A DNA stretch of 64,000 nucleotides. Source: JAGHKQ01 sp041920565. GTDB lineage: Bacteria > Bacillota > Bacilli > Bacillales > Bacillaceae_G. The first letter of the stretch is position 1, and every line of letters starts with the position of its first letter. Made by a program: the position numbers and the translations under genes. The stretch lies in the NCBI GenBank assembly GCA_041920565.1, contig JBHGXS010000090.1, positions 1 to 64,000 of the forward strand, given 5' to 3'. Shown piece after piece: positions 34,910 through 43,146 of the stretch. The notes beneath the pieces are model-generated. The model was given only the letters and a program-made list of their open reading frames with translations. It was not told where the DNA came from and ran no database searches.

Positions 34910-35392
34910 ATGTCAGAGAAAAAGGAATTACAGATTGTAGACGAAAATCTTGAAATTCCAGAACCGAAATCTAGAGAAACAATGTCATTGTCATTAAAAG
35001 AACGCCATTTTGCCGTTCTCTGGGTAACGCAACCATATCACAAGAAATCAATTAATGAAATGTGTAATGAAGCGGGATTCAATCGTCAGTACGGATACAA
35101 AGTCCGTCAGAAACCAGCTTTCAAAAAATATTGTGATGAACTCCTTGATGAATTTACTTATGAATTCCTTCCAACGGTTTATAAAGAACTTCATAATATG
35201 ATTGTTCATGGACGTTCAGAGAAAAACAGACTGGATGCTATCAAGGTCGCTCTAACTATGGCTGGTAAACTGACCGAACGTCAACATATCACTCATTCAG
35301 TAGACGAGGAAGTTTTTGATGTTGAAGAAGTGAAAAAACGTCTTGAGGAAGAACGCCAAACAATTATTGACATTGATATTGATAGTATATAA
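34910..35392 (+). CDS. Phage TerS-like helix-turn-helix protein
   Basis: A 160-aa protein. Residues 25-85 (LSLKERHFAVLWVTQPYHKKSINEMCNEAGFN then YGYKVRQKPAFKKYCDELL) match the phBC6A51-type helix-turn-helix found in small terminase subunits and insertion-element proteins of Bacillus phages. The C-terminal half is helical and acidic. TerS recognises phage DNA for packaging, but no TerL follows here. It may therefore have been kept for DNA binding, or to redirect a helper phage's packaging. That is inference. Confidence 0.6.
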   Translation: MSEKKELQIVDENLEIPEPKSRETMSLSLKERHFAVLWVTQPYHKKSINEMCNEAGFNRQYGYKVRQKPAFKKYCDELLDEFTYEFLPTVYKELHNMIVHGRSEKNRLDAIKVALTMAGKLTERQHITHSVDEEVFDVEEVKKRLEEERQTIIDIDIDSI

Positions 35393-35448
35393 CCTTCACT
35401 TTCCTTCGGTGGAGGTTTAGCGAATTCAAAATGAAAGGAGGGGACCAG

Positions 35449-35568
35449 ATGGTTTTCGTTGTTGTTGCTGCTTTGCTTGCTATTGTTTATGGGAAACACT
35501 CGTTTGAACAGAATTTTAAAGGAATGAATTGTGTACTTAGTGCTAATAAAAGACTACAATTCAGATAA
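35449..35568 (+). CDS. Small membrane peptide
   Basis: A 39-codon gene with a strong AAAGGAGGGG site. Residues 2-14 are a hydrophobic helix (VFVVVAALLAIVY). It overlaps the start of the HNH gene. Short peptides of this kind are common between phage genes. Function unknown. Confidence 0.5.
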   Translation: MVFVVVAALLAIVYGKHSFEQNFKGMNCVLSANKRLQFR

Positions 35569-36511
35569 TGTTTATGAAGTCGAGTTTGAAGTTGCAAGGT
35601 TATTCCAGTTTAAAGCACGGAATAAAGATGTGTTCGACCACGATATAACGATTCAAGATGAATATAAAAGGAAGTGTAAAGAAATGTTAAAGAACGAATT
35701 TTACGTAGACGGAAATGACTTAATTATTGTAGTTGAAAGACGTTCTGGTGAACGAGTTGAATACGTGACTGATGTTGAGAATTTACCGAAGTTAGAAGCA
35801 GTGGGAAAAAAGTTTTATGAGTGTGGACAGCAATTGGCTTTTAACGAAGATGGAAGACACAAATTTGTAAAAGATTTTCTCATGGGATTTCCTTCAACAA
35901 GGGTCTCTATGTTGGACTCGAATCCGCGTAATTTAAGGTTACCGAACTTAACTTCTTTCGGCATAAGAAACACGTTCGAAGTATTGTCTGATATTCTGAT
36001 TGTTTATGTGAAGAAGAAAAGCGGAGAGGTTATCCCTTGTTTATTCGATGTTTCGGACAAGGAACACCTCGATAGGCTGGATTGTAGACTGTATGTTGAT
36101 TCAGAAGGGTATGTCCGAGCAAATTCTAAGATTGGTCACGTCCATGTACATCGCTATCTGATGGAACAATACTATGACATAAAACCAGATGAACGTGTTG
36201 ACCACGTCCATTCATGCAAAGTTGATAACCGCAAAAAGCACCTTCGAATTCTATCCCATTCAGAGAATATATTGTCTCAACATTCAACCTCCGCAAAATC
36301 AGGCTTTCCGCATGTCTATAAAGTAGGTAACAAATACTACGTTCGCTTCCATAAGTATAAACACAGAAATCGCTCATTCGATGACTGGGCTTCCGCAGTA
36401 CGTTATGCACATATTATCAGAGGGTTTGAACTTGGTTCTCTCAAAGGTTCTATCGGCACACCAGAATTTCTTATTGAAACATTACGTAAGGGAGAACCGA
36501 AAGCTATATAA
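35531..36511 (+). CDS. HNH endonuclease with AP2-like DNA-binding domain
   Basis: A 326-aa protein. The C-terminal third contains an HNH core (HVHRYLMEQYYDIKPDERVDH, then HSCKVDNRKKHLRILSHSEN), typical of homing-type HNH_3 enzymes. An AP2-like unit follows (SGFPHVYKVGNKYYVRFHKY, then FDDWASAVRYAHIIRG), which binds DNA. The first 200 residues are unusual, with two similar phage-like modules of unknown role. Such enzymes are often free-standing homing endonucleases in Bacillus phages. A perfect terminator follows. Confidence 0.8.
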   Translation: MYLVLIKDYNSDNVYEVEFEVARLFQFKARNKDVFDHDITIQDEYKRKCKEMLKNEFYVDGNDLIIVVERRSGERVEYVTDVENLPKLEAVGKKFYECGQQLAFNEDGRHKFVKDFLMGFPSTRVSMLDSNPRNLRLPNLTSFGIRNTFEVLSDILIVYVKKKSGEVIPCLFDVSDKEHLDRLDCRLYVDSEGYVRANSKIGHVHVHRYLMEQYYDIKPDERVDHVHSCKVDNRKKHLRILSHSENILSQHSTSAKSGFPHVYKVGNKYYVRFHKYKHRNRSFDDWASAVRYAHIIRGFELGSLKGSIGTPEFLIETLRKGEPKAI

Positions 36512-36522
36512 CAAATACACAT

Positions 36523-36552
36523 GCCCGTTCCTTAACTGGAATGGGCTTTTTT
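36523..36552 (+). terminator. Rho-independent terminator
   Basis: A GCCCGTTCC/GGAATGGGC stem with a six-base loop and six T ends the phage-type operon. Confidence 0.88.
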
Positions 36553-36627
36553 GTGATTCTGATTCATGGTTCCTTTGTCTGCTGACTCTCTCCCAGAGGA
36601 CACTTTTAAATTTATGAAGAGAAAGGA

Positions 36628-36830
36628 ATGATTAAACGTGTCAACATAATGGTAAAAGTCGGCTGTAATATCAGTGACTTTATCAAAGGCATGAGTCAAG
36701 TACAAGACTCGATTCAAGATTCGATTCCATTGGAGCAAGCCTGAACACAGTATCTCAAAGTTTGACAAACGTAGGAGACCGTTTCAAGGAAATCCTCGGT
36801 CAAGGGGAACCTATAATAAATTTAAAAAGG
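36628..36830 (+). pseudogene. Phage tail tape-measure protein N-terminal remnant
   Basis: The first frame reads VKVGCNISDFIKGMSQVQDS and stops. The neighbouring frame continues IGASLNTVSQSLTNVGDRFKEIL. Joined, this is the standard N-terminus of a siphophage tape-measure protein. A GAAAGGA site precedes the ATG. The remaining several hundred codons are absent. It shows that a tailed phage contributed to this element. Confidence 0.6.
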
Positions 36831-37123
36831 AACCCAAAAAATTTTACTGTACAAGATAACTGGGACTTTCCTAGGGCGTATAATGTACTAAGATTGACGA
36901 GGAACCTTTTAACCTTCCCATATGGAACCTTTCAAAAGGAATGTCAATTCTTGTACAACAGTTGATACAAAAGGATTTTAAAGTTTTATGTAGAGAGACG
37001 AGTGGAAGGAGGAGCGAAAGGGGATGGAGTGGAAGGGGAGTTCCCCAATCAAAAATTTGTATACATGAGGGGAGAAATTTATATGTGTGAAAGCATGATT
37101 GACGGAGCAGAGAATATGAGTCT
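36831..37123. other. Non-coding scrap DNA
   Basis: No gene is recognisable. It includes G/A-rich stretches (37000-37060) that look like fragments joined by deletions after the tape-measure remnant. Confidence 0.4.
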
Positions 37124-37279
37124 ATGAAAGGTAAAGAGCAACCAGTTCAATCTTTGAATGGAAGAGAAGTTGCAAGACTGATTGAAGAAGACTTTTTCAA
37201 GTTACAACAAAGACGTTTAAACCGTGCACGAAGTGGATTGGCAAGACCAAAATACATCGGAGGTATGTCTGGATTTTAA
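37124..37279 (+). CDS. Small hypothetical protein
   Basis: A 51-aa basic protein (NGREVARLIEEDFFKLQQRRLNRARSGLARP) ending in a Gly-rich tail. It has no strong ribosome-binding site but a coherent, charged-helix composition. It may be the last intact piece of the phage-type block. Function unknown. Confidence 0.4.
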   Translation: MKGKEQPVQSLNGREVARLIEEDFFKLQQRRLNRARSGLARPKYIGGMSGF

Positions 37280-37603
37280 TAAAATTAGAGTACTCCTCTT
37301 TTTTTGTTTCGTTTTGAAACTTACATGGAAGTACAATGTATACCAAGTATATCTATCAGAATTGATTTGAGTATTACATAAGTACGGTTGCAGGATATTC
37401 GTTATAGTTTACTTGTATATACAAGTTATATGTACATTGTATCACATCAGTATATTGTCATAACGTATCACACTATTTTTGTTGAACGAGGATTCGAACA
37501 AAATAGTCAACATACCGCAGAACGAGCAGTTCAGACACCGAGTTCCAAAACCTCAATACTAGGACAACGAACTCAATAAAAAAACAAGGTCAAGCAATTG
37601 TGG
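37280..37603. other. Intergenic region
   Basis: AT-rich sequence between the plus-strand phage block and the minus-strand resolvase. It has no convincing gene. Confidence 0.45.
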
Positions 37604-38158
37604 TCAACCTTGTTGTTCCTTGATTTTTCGATATATTGTCGCTCTGCTCACACCAGTCAGTTCAACAATCTCATTCACAGTGTATTGATTCGTGTTGTAT
37701 AACTGGATTGCTTTGATGACCTTCGTTGTTGCTTTCTTAGGTCTTCCACCTTGTCTCCCACGAGCACGAGCTGATTCAAGACCAGCTTTTGTTCTCTCTG
37801 AAATCAAATCTCTTTCCATTTCACTCAAGACAGCTAACATACGAAACATAGCTTTGCCGACTGCTGTTGTTGTATCAATGTTATCACGAAGAGATACCAG
37901 TTCGACTCCTAGTTCTTCAAGCTGGTCAGCAAGTTCGATGATTCCTTTCGTTGTACGTCCGAGTCTATCCAGCTTATAAATAACGAGTATGTCACCTTTG
38001 CGAAGACTGTCAATCAACCGTTTGAGTTCTGGTCTTTCCGTTGTTTTACCAGTCATTTTCTCTTTATATATACGTTCGCAACCAGCTTTCTCAAGAGCGT
38101 CAATCTGTAAATCAAGGTTCTGGTCTTGCGTAGAAACACGAGCATATCCGATTCTCAT
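37604..38158 (-). CDS. Serine recombinase (resolvase/invertase)
   Basis: A complete 184-aa small serine recombinase. The catalytic Ser9 is in GYARVSTQDQ. The conserved IYKLDRLGRTTKGI and AVLSEMERDLISERTKAGL blocks complete the active site and dimerisation helix. The C-terminus holds a Hin-type helix-turn-helix (YTVNEIVELTGVSRATIYRKI). In plasmids such enzymes resolve multimers at a nearby res site, and in phages they invert DNA. The long non-coding DNA upstream (38159-39419) is where a res site would be expected. This is consistent with the element having a plasmid stage. Confidence 0.93.
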   Translation of the reverse strand: MRIGYARVSTQDQNLDLQIDALEKAGCERIYKEKMTGKTTERPELKRLIDSLRKGDILVIYKLDRLGRTTKGIIELADQLEELGVELVSLRDNIDTTTAVGKAMFRMLAVLSEMERDLISERTKAGLESARARGRQGGRPKKATTKVIKAIQLYNTNQYTVNEIVELTGVSRATIYRKIKEQQG

Positions 38159-39419
38159 TTTAAATTCCTCCTCGGTTCAAATTGTCTACACAAATTGTAT
38201 CAAAAAGGATGTATAAAGTAAAGTATGATACATTGTTTTTGATACATTTTATAAGACGGAATGAGACAGCATTGTTCCGCTCGCAGTCTTACAATCTCGT
38301 TTGTCTTAAATAACGAACGTTTTATGAGACTCTGAATACAACAAAATATATCAAGGAGTTACATTGAGAATGTTGTTATATCAAGGTTTCAAGCGAATGT
38401 AACAAAAGGAATGTATCTCATTAGAGGAATCATATTGTTTTGTTACGTGGTTGAATCTGTTATGTTACATTGTTGTTCTTCCGTGTTGTTACCGTGATAT
38501 ACACACAGAGACATTGTATTGAATGTGAATTGTTATCAACGCTCAAAAACGAAACTGAACGTTGTGAGCGACACAGAATTCAATCACGAATGAACCACAG
38601 AGAATAATTGTGTAAAGCGAAATTGATTGACGGGGTATACACGGGGGGGACGGGTATCAAGTGTACTGCAACTGACTCCAACAATTTACACAGCAGATTT
38701 TTCAAACTTGAATAACATTCCGTGTGACACCCATTGTTCAACAACAGTTTGAGAGTTCCCCATACCCAGTAGTCGTTGTCTAAACGACAACTTTTCATTT
38801 TGTTGTACCTCAAAAACCGAACAAAATTTACACACGAAATTTTTTCAAAAGTCGAGGTTCCCAGTCCAAACTCGTTCGTACATTCCTTCTGGGTTCCTAT
38901 TAAATGGTTCCCAGTACAAGAAAGACAATATGTTATGATTGGATTTTGAAATTACATGTTTATAGAAAAGTTGTCGCACAGACAACAAATATGATGATAA
39001 TTTTACAATGGAAGAAAAGTGTTCATCCTAATTCAGTAGAAATTGTTCACGCCCGATTAACGATTAAACCGCTCAAATCGCTCCAGATTCAACGATAGAC
39101 AACAAGGTAATACAATATGTCTCGAACGCTGTAAAACGTCTGTATGGGGCTTATACGTCCTCGTTTGAATCTGGTATTGTCCGAAACGACAATTGGTTGT
39201 TGTACATAGACATCTGTACTCATTGACGGAATCTTCTTGTACAGTTCATTTTCAATACTCTTGCGTTGTCTTCTTGGGTGTTTCTGGATTCACTCTCGGC
39301 TCGGTTCGTTATTCTAACGAATGAGTCAAGTTCCCTCTTGTTGGTTCCGTTCTCACACAGAGAACTCTCGAACTGACAGGAGGGATTTTTTTTTGTTTTC
39401 ATACTCACAACAACAAGCG
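38159..39419. other. 1.26-kb non-coding region of the element
   Basis: No convincing gene. It holds several short repeats of GGTTCCCAG (around 38860 and 38909) and AT-rich DNA next to the resolvase gene. A res site or a second origin-like control region could lie here. Confidence 0.45.
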
Positions 39420-40196
39420 TCAATCTAACCAGTTCACAAACAATGGATTTCCTCTCTGACTTTCACGTTCAAAAATACTCCTTCTGATTTCGGCAGCGTG
39501 TTCCTGTTCTTGCTCTTGGATACATTCACGAAGTACAGAATAAAAATAGTTCTGGAACTTGGTTCTAATACGTCCTTTCTTGTACGAGAACACAGTTGTC
39601 TTGAACGCTGTTCGAACAAGGTCATAATCAATGTCAAAATGATTTTTAAACAAGGTTTTCGTGAACCTCCACAAAGTCAATATATCCGTGTTCTTGAAGA
39701 ATGGACGAACAAGTTCAATAAATTGTTTATCAACACGTTTTTCAATGAATGTAATGTCAGAGTCAATGTCTATATCATTTAAAGAAGGTTTTTGTTTTGA
39801 AATAATTGTTTCGGATTTTTCAACTGGTATCAAACCGTACTCGTGACAAGTGCTCTCCTCGTCTTCACGGTGGTGCAACACGGTAGGGAGCAATAATGTC
39901 AAAGACGCTCCATTCCCTCCGTTTTTAATTCTCATTTGTTCGATTCTCTTTATAATTCCAAGTTTGACAAACTTTCTCAACGCTCGTTTCACAGTGTCAA
40001 CGCTCTTTCCAACAATTTCAGCAAGCGTTGAGTTCTTCAACCAACAAACACCAAGAACTTTCACGGAATGACCTCCCAGAGTCCACAGGATTGAACGTTC
40101 TGTGTCATTGAGGTCAAATGTATCAAGTATATATGAAATGTGCTCATTCAAAGCGTCAAGCGTCTCAAATTGAGCGTACTCTCGTAACGAATGCAT
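39420..40196 (-). CDS. Helix-turn-helix replication/regulatory protein
   Basis: A 258-aa protein with an N-terminal winged helix (SILWTLGGHSVKVLGVCWLKN, then LAEIVGKSVDTVKRALRKFVKLGIIKRIE) and a helical C-terminal half. The pattern resembles helix-turn-helix proteins of Bacillus plasmids and phage replisome organisers. ATG 40196 follows AAGGAGG at ten bases. It lies between resolvase and integrase on the same strand and may control their expression or initiate replication. The exact role is unknown. Confidence 0.6.
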   Translation of the reverse strand: MHSLREYAQFETLDALNEHISYILDTFDLNDTERSILWTLGGHSVKVLGVCWLKNSTLAEIVGKSVDTVKRALRKFVKLGIIKRIEQMRIKNGGNGASLTLLLPTVLHHREDEESTCHEYGLIPVEKSETIISKQKPSLNDIDIDSDITFIEKRVDKQFIELVRPFFKNTDILTLWRFTKTLFKNHFDIDYDLVRTAFKTTVFSYKKGRIRTKFQNYFYSVLRECIQEQEQEHAAEIRRSIFERESQRGNPLFVNWLD

Positions 40197-40348
40197 GTCG
40201 AATAATCCTCCTTGTACAAGAGGACACTCCAGTGTTAAAATACATCATGAGAGGACTCGTAAATTCTTCTCATGAGGGAATTTCAACCGTGTTCGCCAAA
40301 ACACGTTTGGAGTTTCCTCTTTTATTTTTTTTGTCTTGTTCTTCGGAA

Positions 40349-41356
40349 CTATCGAATTTTGTTCAGCGGACTGAATTGACTGTGCTGATTCCGAATGTCG
40401 TCTGTGTTCAACTGGGTATATCTCCGTAACATAGCAAGGGAGGAGTGACCAACAATTTTCTGTACTGACATTATCGAACCACCATTGAGGAGAAACTCCT
40501 TGATGAAATAATGTCGGAACATATGAACAGAAATTGTCCTCGTGATTCCAGCTTTCTTTGCATACTCCTTGACTTGATTTCGGAACCTTCCTCGGTCAAT
40601 TTGATTTCCGTAAACTGTTACAAAAATGAATGGAGTACCAAACTCCTTAACTTCCGCAATCAACTCTTTGAGAAGACGTGTTGTCTTCCGTGAAATGGGA
40701 ACATATCTTGCTTTCTTGTTCTTCGAATTCTCTGCTCGAACTTCAATAATTTGAGTCTTGAAATCAATGTCATGTTGTTTAAGATTGATTGCTTCTGAAA
40801 TTCGAACTCCGCTATCGACCAACAAATTCAAAAGTACATAGTTTCTGAAACCAGCAAACGTTCTCTGGTCTGGAACACGAAGAATTTTTTGAACTTCTTC
40901 TGTTGTTGGAGCGTCAACTGTGTCAATTGGTTCTGACACAAGTTTGACTTTGTTGAATGGGTTTTTTGTGAGAATTTGCTCGTCAATGAAGTGATTGAAC
41001 ATTGCTCGAAGTAATTTGATATGAGTCCGAATTGTACTGTCAGAGAGACCAACAGTTTTGAATTCGGATTTCACACAATGGTTGTTTTCAAATTTGACGT
41101 GCTCGTGTCGTAAATAATGAATGAATTGTCGGACGTGATTTTGTGTGACCTCGTGAGGTTTGAGGTCAAGTCCGTATTGTTGAAGAAAGGTCTGGAACAA
41201 CTTCACAGCGTTCTCACGGTTACGAATGGAACCTTCCGAGACTCCTTCCGCTCGTTTGTTGAACGTGTACATTGACAATAAATCGTCCCAGTTTTCAGAG
41301 GATTGAATTGAATCGTAATTTGAACGAAATAACTTTGCTTTACGCTTTGTGGACAT
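40349..41356 (-). CDS. int: Tyrosine integrase of the tRNA-Val element
   Basis: A 335-aa XerC/phage-type recombinase. A SAM-like core-binding domain (EGVSEGSIRNRENAVKLFQTF) is followed by the catalytic domain with Arg in DSGVRISEAINL, Lys in NKKARYVPIS, HxxR in VHMFRHYF, His in VGHSS and the nucleophile Tyr in LRRYTQL. I chose ATG 41356, which has AAGGAGTC at ten bases; the frame is open upstream to 41455. The gene directly adjoins the attR/tRNA-Val site, so it is the enzyme expected to insert and excise the element. Expression may depend on read-through from the tRNA promoter past the hairpin at 41359-41402. Confidence 0.93.
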   Translation of the reverse strand: MSTKRKAKLFRSNYDSIQSSENWDDLLSMYTFNKRAEGVSEGSIRNRENAVKLFQTFLQQYGLDLKPHEVTQNHVRQFIHYLRHEHVKFENNHCVKSEFKTVGLSDSTIRTHIKLLRAMFNHFIDEQILTKNPFNKVKLVSEPIDTVDAPTTEEVQKILRVPDQRTFAGFRNYVLLNLLVDSGVRISEAINLKQHDIDFKTQIIEVRAENSKNKKARYVPISRKTTRLLKELIAEVKEFGTPFIFVTVYGNQIDRGRFRNQVKEYAKKAGITRTISVHMFRHYFIKEFLLNGGSIMSVQKIVGHSSLAMLRRYTQLNTDDIRNQHSQFSPLNKIR

Positions 41357-41358
41357 AG

Positions 41359-41402
41359 AAAAAGACTCCTTCCATGTCTCGAAAGACACGAAAGGAGTCC
41401 TC
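41359..41402 (-). promoter_or_regulatory. Hairpin with T-run that hides the integrase ribosome-binding site
   Basis: On the minus strand, GGACTCCTT pairs with AAGGAGTC, enclosing a smaller inner stem, and is followed by TTTTT. The right arm is the integrase ribosome-binding site itself. It can act as a terminator for the tRNA transcript, as an attenuator, or as a block to translation. Confidence 0.65.
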
Positions 41403-41479
41403 AATACTTTTGTATGAATAACCTCAACACTCGTCGTGCTTCTGGTATTTGACATTCATACAAACGTTGATAAATCAAG

Positions 41480-41527
41480 GTATGATCCCGACTGGGTTCG
41501 AACCAGCGACCTCCACCCTGTCAAGGT
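41480..41527 (-). repeat. attR: 48-bp repeat within the tRNA-Val gene
   Basis: Identical to 27488-27535. It forms the right boundary of the integrative element and restores the 3' half of the tRNA after insertion. Confidence 0.93.
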
Positions 41528-41555
41528 GGCGCTCTCCCTGCTGAGCTACAGGATC
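41483..41555 (-). tRNA. tRNA-Val (anticodon GAC)
   Basis: A 73-nt cloverleaf on the minus strand. The acceptor stem GATCCTG/CGGGATC has one G-T pair, the D-arm is standard, and the anticodon stem CCACC/GGTGG has the seven-base loop TTGACAG giving anticodon GAC. The T-arm is CTGGTTCGAACCCAG (loop bases TTCGAAC) and the discriminator is A. The CCA tail is not encoded. Its 3' half is supplied by the integrative element. Confidence 0.93.
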
Positions 41556-41576
41556 GTAAGATAAAGTTGTATTTCT

Positions 41577-41605
41577 AATATAAAATGGCAAGAGGAAATT
41601 GTCAA
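41577..41605 (-). promoter_or_regulatory. Promoter of tRNA-Val
   Basis: A perfect -35 TTGACA (41600-41605) lies 17 bp from -10 TATATT (41577-41582) on the minus strand, about 20 bp upstream of the tRNA 5' end. It may also drive the integrase by read-through. Confidence 0.85.
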
Positions 41606-41721
41606 TATTTTTATAAAACAGACTATGTGTTTTTTGGTAATTGTGATATAGTGATTAAGGAATTGAAATTTTTTTATATAAATTCCTTTTACTAGAAATT
41701 CATGCAAATACTATGAAGGCA

Positions 41722-41750
41722 TTACTTTTTAGCTGGAGAATGTCTATAAT
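41722..41750 (+). promoter_or_regulatory. Promoter of the carboxypeptidase gene
   Basis: -35-like TTACTT (41722-41727), a 17-bp spacer, and -10 TATAAT (41745-41750). Confidence 0.55.
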
Positions 41751-41821
41751 AGAGAGAGAGCATATCACAAAAAGTCACAGCGGGGAAGACCGCTTAAAAA
41801 TATGAAGATAAAGGTGAAGGT

Positions 41822-43075
41822 ATGAAGAAGAGGAGCACACTGTTTGGGTTTTTATTGGCTTGTATTCTAGTAATCTCTTTTCCAACTGTTTTTTATGCTG
41901 AGGGGCGGCCGCAGCCGGATGTCTTTGGGAAATATGCAGTATCGATTGAAGCGAAGACAGGGGATATTTTATATGACAAAAATGCTCATGCGAGAGCATT
42001 TCCGGCCAGTACAACGAAAGTACTGACCGGCTTATTGCTGCTTGAGAATACAAAGCCGGGCGAGCGTATTGAATTTTCGCAAAAGGCTTTGGAGCAAGAG
42101 AAAAGCAATTATCAAATTGAATTTCAAGTTGGGGAAACAGTTGACAGGGATACTGCGTTAACCATTTTAATGGTGCTTAGCGCGAACGATATGGCTTATG
42201 CGATCGGTGAGCATATTGCAGGGAGTGAAGCGGCCTTCGCAGAGCTGATGAACAAAAAGGCAAAAGAACTGGGAGCAAAGGACAGCCACTTTGTGACGGC
42301 AAGCGGTCTCCATAATCCAGAGCATTATACAACTCCATACGATTTAGCGCTTATCGCACGGGAAGCATTGCGCCATCCGGAATTAATGAAAGCAATGTAT
42401 ACTAAGCGTACGACGGTAACAACTTCATTGCAAACAAAAGAGATACACAATAAAGCAAAGTTTTTTGATAATCCTACTACGATCGCGGGGAAGACCGGAT
42501 TCACGAATCAGGCCCGCAACACTCTTATTGAAATCAATAAGCAAGATGATAAGGAAATTGTTAACGTCGTTATGGCTTCGGCAAAACCGATCATATATGA
42601 AGATATGAAGATTATTTCCGGCTATGCGTTTCCGCAGCTGGCAAAACACACAGTATTGGATAAAAACGATTGGACACAGAATGTAACGTTGCTTAATAAG
42701 CGTGTAGAGGGCGAACTGGAAAAAAGTATAGAACTTGAAACGAAGGATGGGGAAGAGAAGCGTTTTGAAACAGTGTTTACTCCTCTCGCACAGAATCCAG
42801 ACAAGCTTTATAAAACCGGTATCGCGAAAGGGGAAGTTATTGGGCAAGTAGAGCTGAAAAAGAATGGATTCTCTGTAGAAAAGGTGAATGTGCTGGCTAA
42901 AGATGATGCGGCATTTCAGAAGCCGATTTTGTTTAAAAAGCCTGCTCCTTCTTCCGGTATGCCAATATTGCTTGGTGTATTCGTATTTATCTTCATCTCC
43001 CTTACCGTTCTGCGTATAAGAAAAGTTATGAGGATGAGAAAGCGGAGAGCGATGATGTACAATCGAATAAGATAA
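41822..43075 (+). CDS. D-alanyl-D-alanine carboxypeptidase (PBP5 family)
   Basis: A 417-aa secreted, membrane-anchored serine enzyme that trims the terminal D-Ala of peptidoglycan stem peptides. The signal peptide is residues 1-26. The active-site SxxK is STTK (63-66), the SxN motif is SAN (120-122), and the KTG box is at 224-226. A C-terminal beta domain follows, then a membrane segment (ILLGVFVFIFISLTVL) with a basic tail as anchor. The order and length match DacA/DacF-type enzymes. Which paralogue it is cannot be decided. It is transcribed alone and followed by a terminator. Confidence 0.93.
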   Translation: MKKRSTLFGFLLACILVISFPTVFYAEGRPQPDVFGKYAVSIEAKTGDILYDKNAHARAFPASTTKVLTGLLLLENTKPGERIEFSQKALEQEKSNYQIEFQVGETVDRDTALTILMVLSANDMAYAIGEHIAGSEAAFAELMNKKAKELGAKDSHFVTASGLHNPEHYTTPYDLALIAREALRHPELMKAMYTKRTTVTTSLQTKEIHNKAKFFDNPTTIAGKTGFTNQARNTLIEINKQDDKEIVNVVMASAKPIIYEDMKIISGYAFPQLAKHTVLDKNDWTQNVTLLNKRVEGELEKSIELETKDGEEKRFETVFTPLAQNPDKLYKTGIAKGEVIGQVELKKNGFSVEKVNVLAKDDAAFQKPILFKKPAPSSGMPILLGVFVFIFISLTVLRIRKVMRMRKRRAMMYNRIR

Positions 43076-43080
43076 TCAAA

Positions 43081-43122
43081 AAAAAAGCGAATCTGCTATA
43101 TGAGATTCGCTTTTTTTTTGAT
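43081..43122. terminator. Bidirectional Rho-independent terminator
   Basis: AAAAAAGCGAATCT pairs with AGATTCGCTTTTTT across a short loop, between the convergent carboxypeptidase and LPSTA-protein genes. Confidence 0.85.
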
Positions 43123-43146
43123 TTGGTAACTTATTTATTTTTATCT

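Larger units (their letters stand above)
27488..41527. mobile_element. 14-kb tRNA-Val integrative element (phage/plasmid-like)
   Basis: It is bounded by the perfect 48-bp repeat at 27488-27535 and 41480-41527. It contains a tyrosine integrase next to the tRNA, a serine resolvase, three winged-helix or replication-like proteins, small helix-turn-helix proteins, an iteron-like repeat cluster, a TerS-like protein, an HNH/AP2 endonuclease and a tape-measure remnant. No relaxase, large terminase, capsid or type IV secretion gene is recognised. It reads as a degraded phage-plasmid or satellite that may excise and replicate. The long non-coding, AT-rich segments and different gene style set it apart from the chromosome. 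Confidence 0.85.

Noticed and set aside
38580..39098. Short frames in the region between resolvase and the winged-helix gene
   Set aside because: Both strands give scattered short frames with stop-rich surroundings and no ribosome-binding sites.
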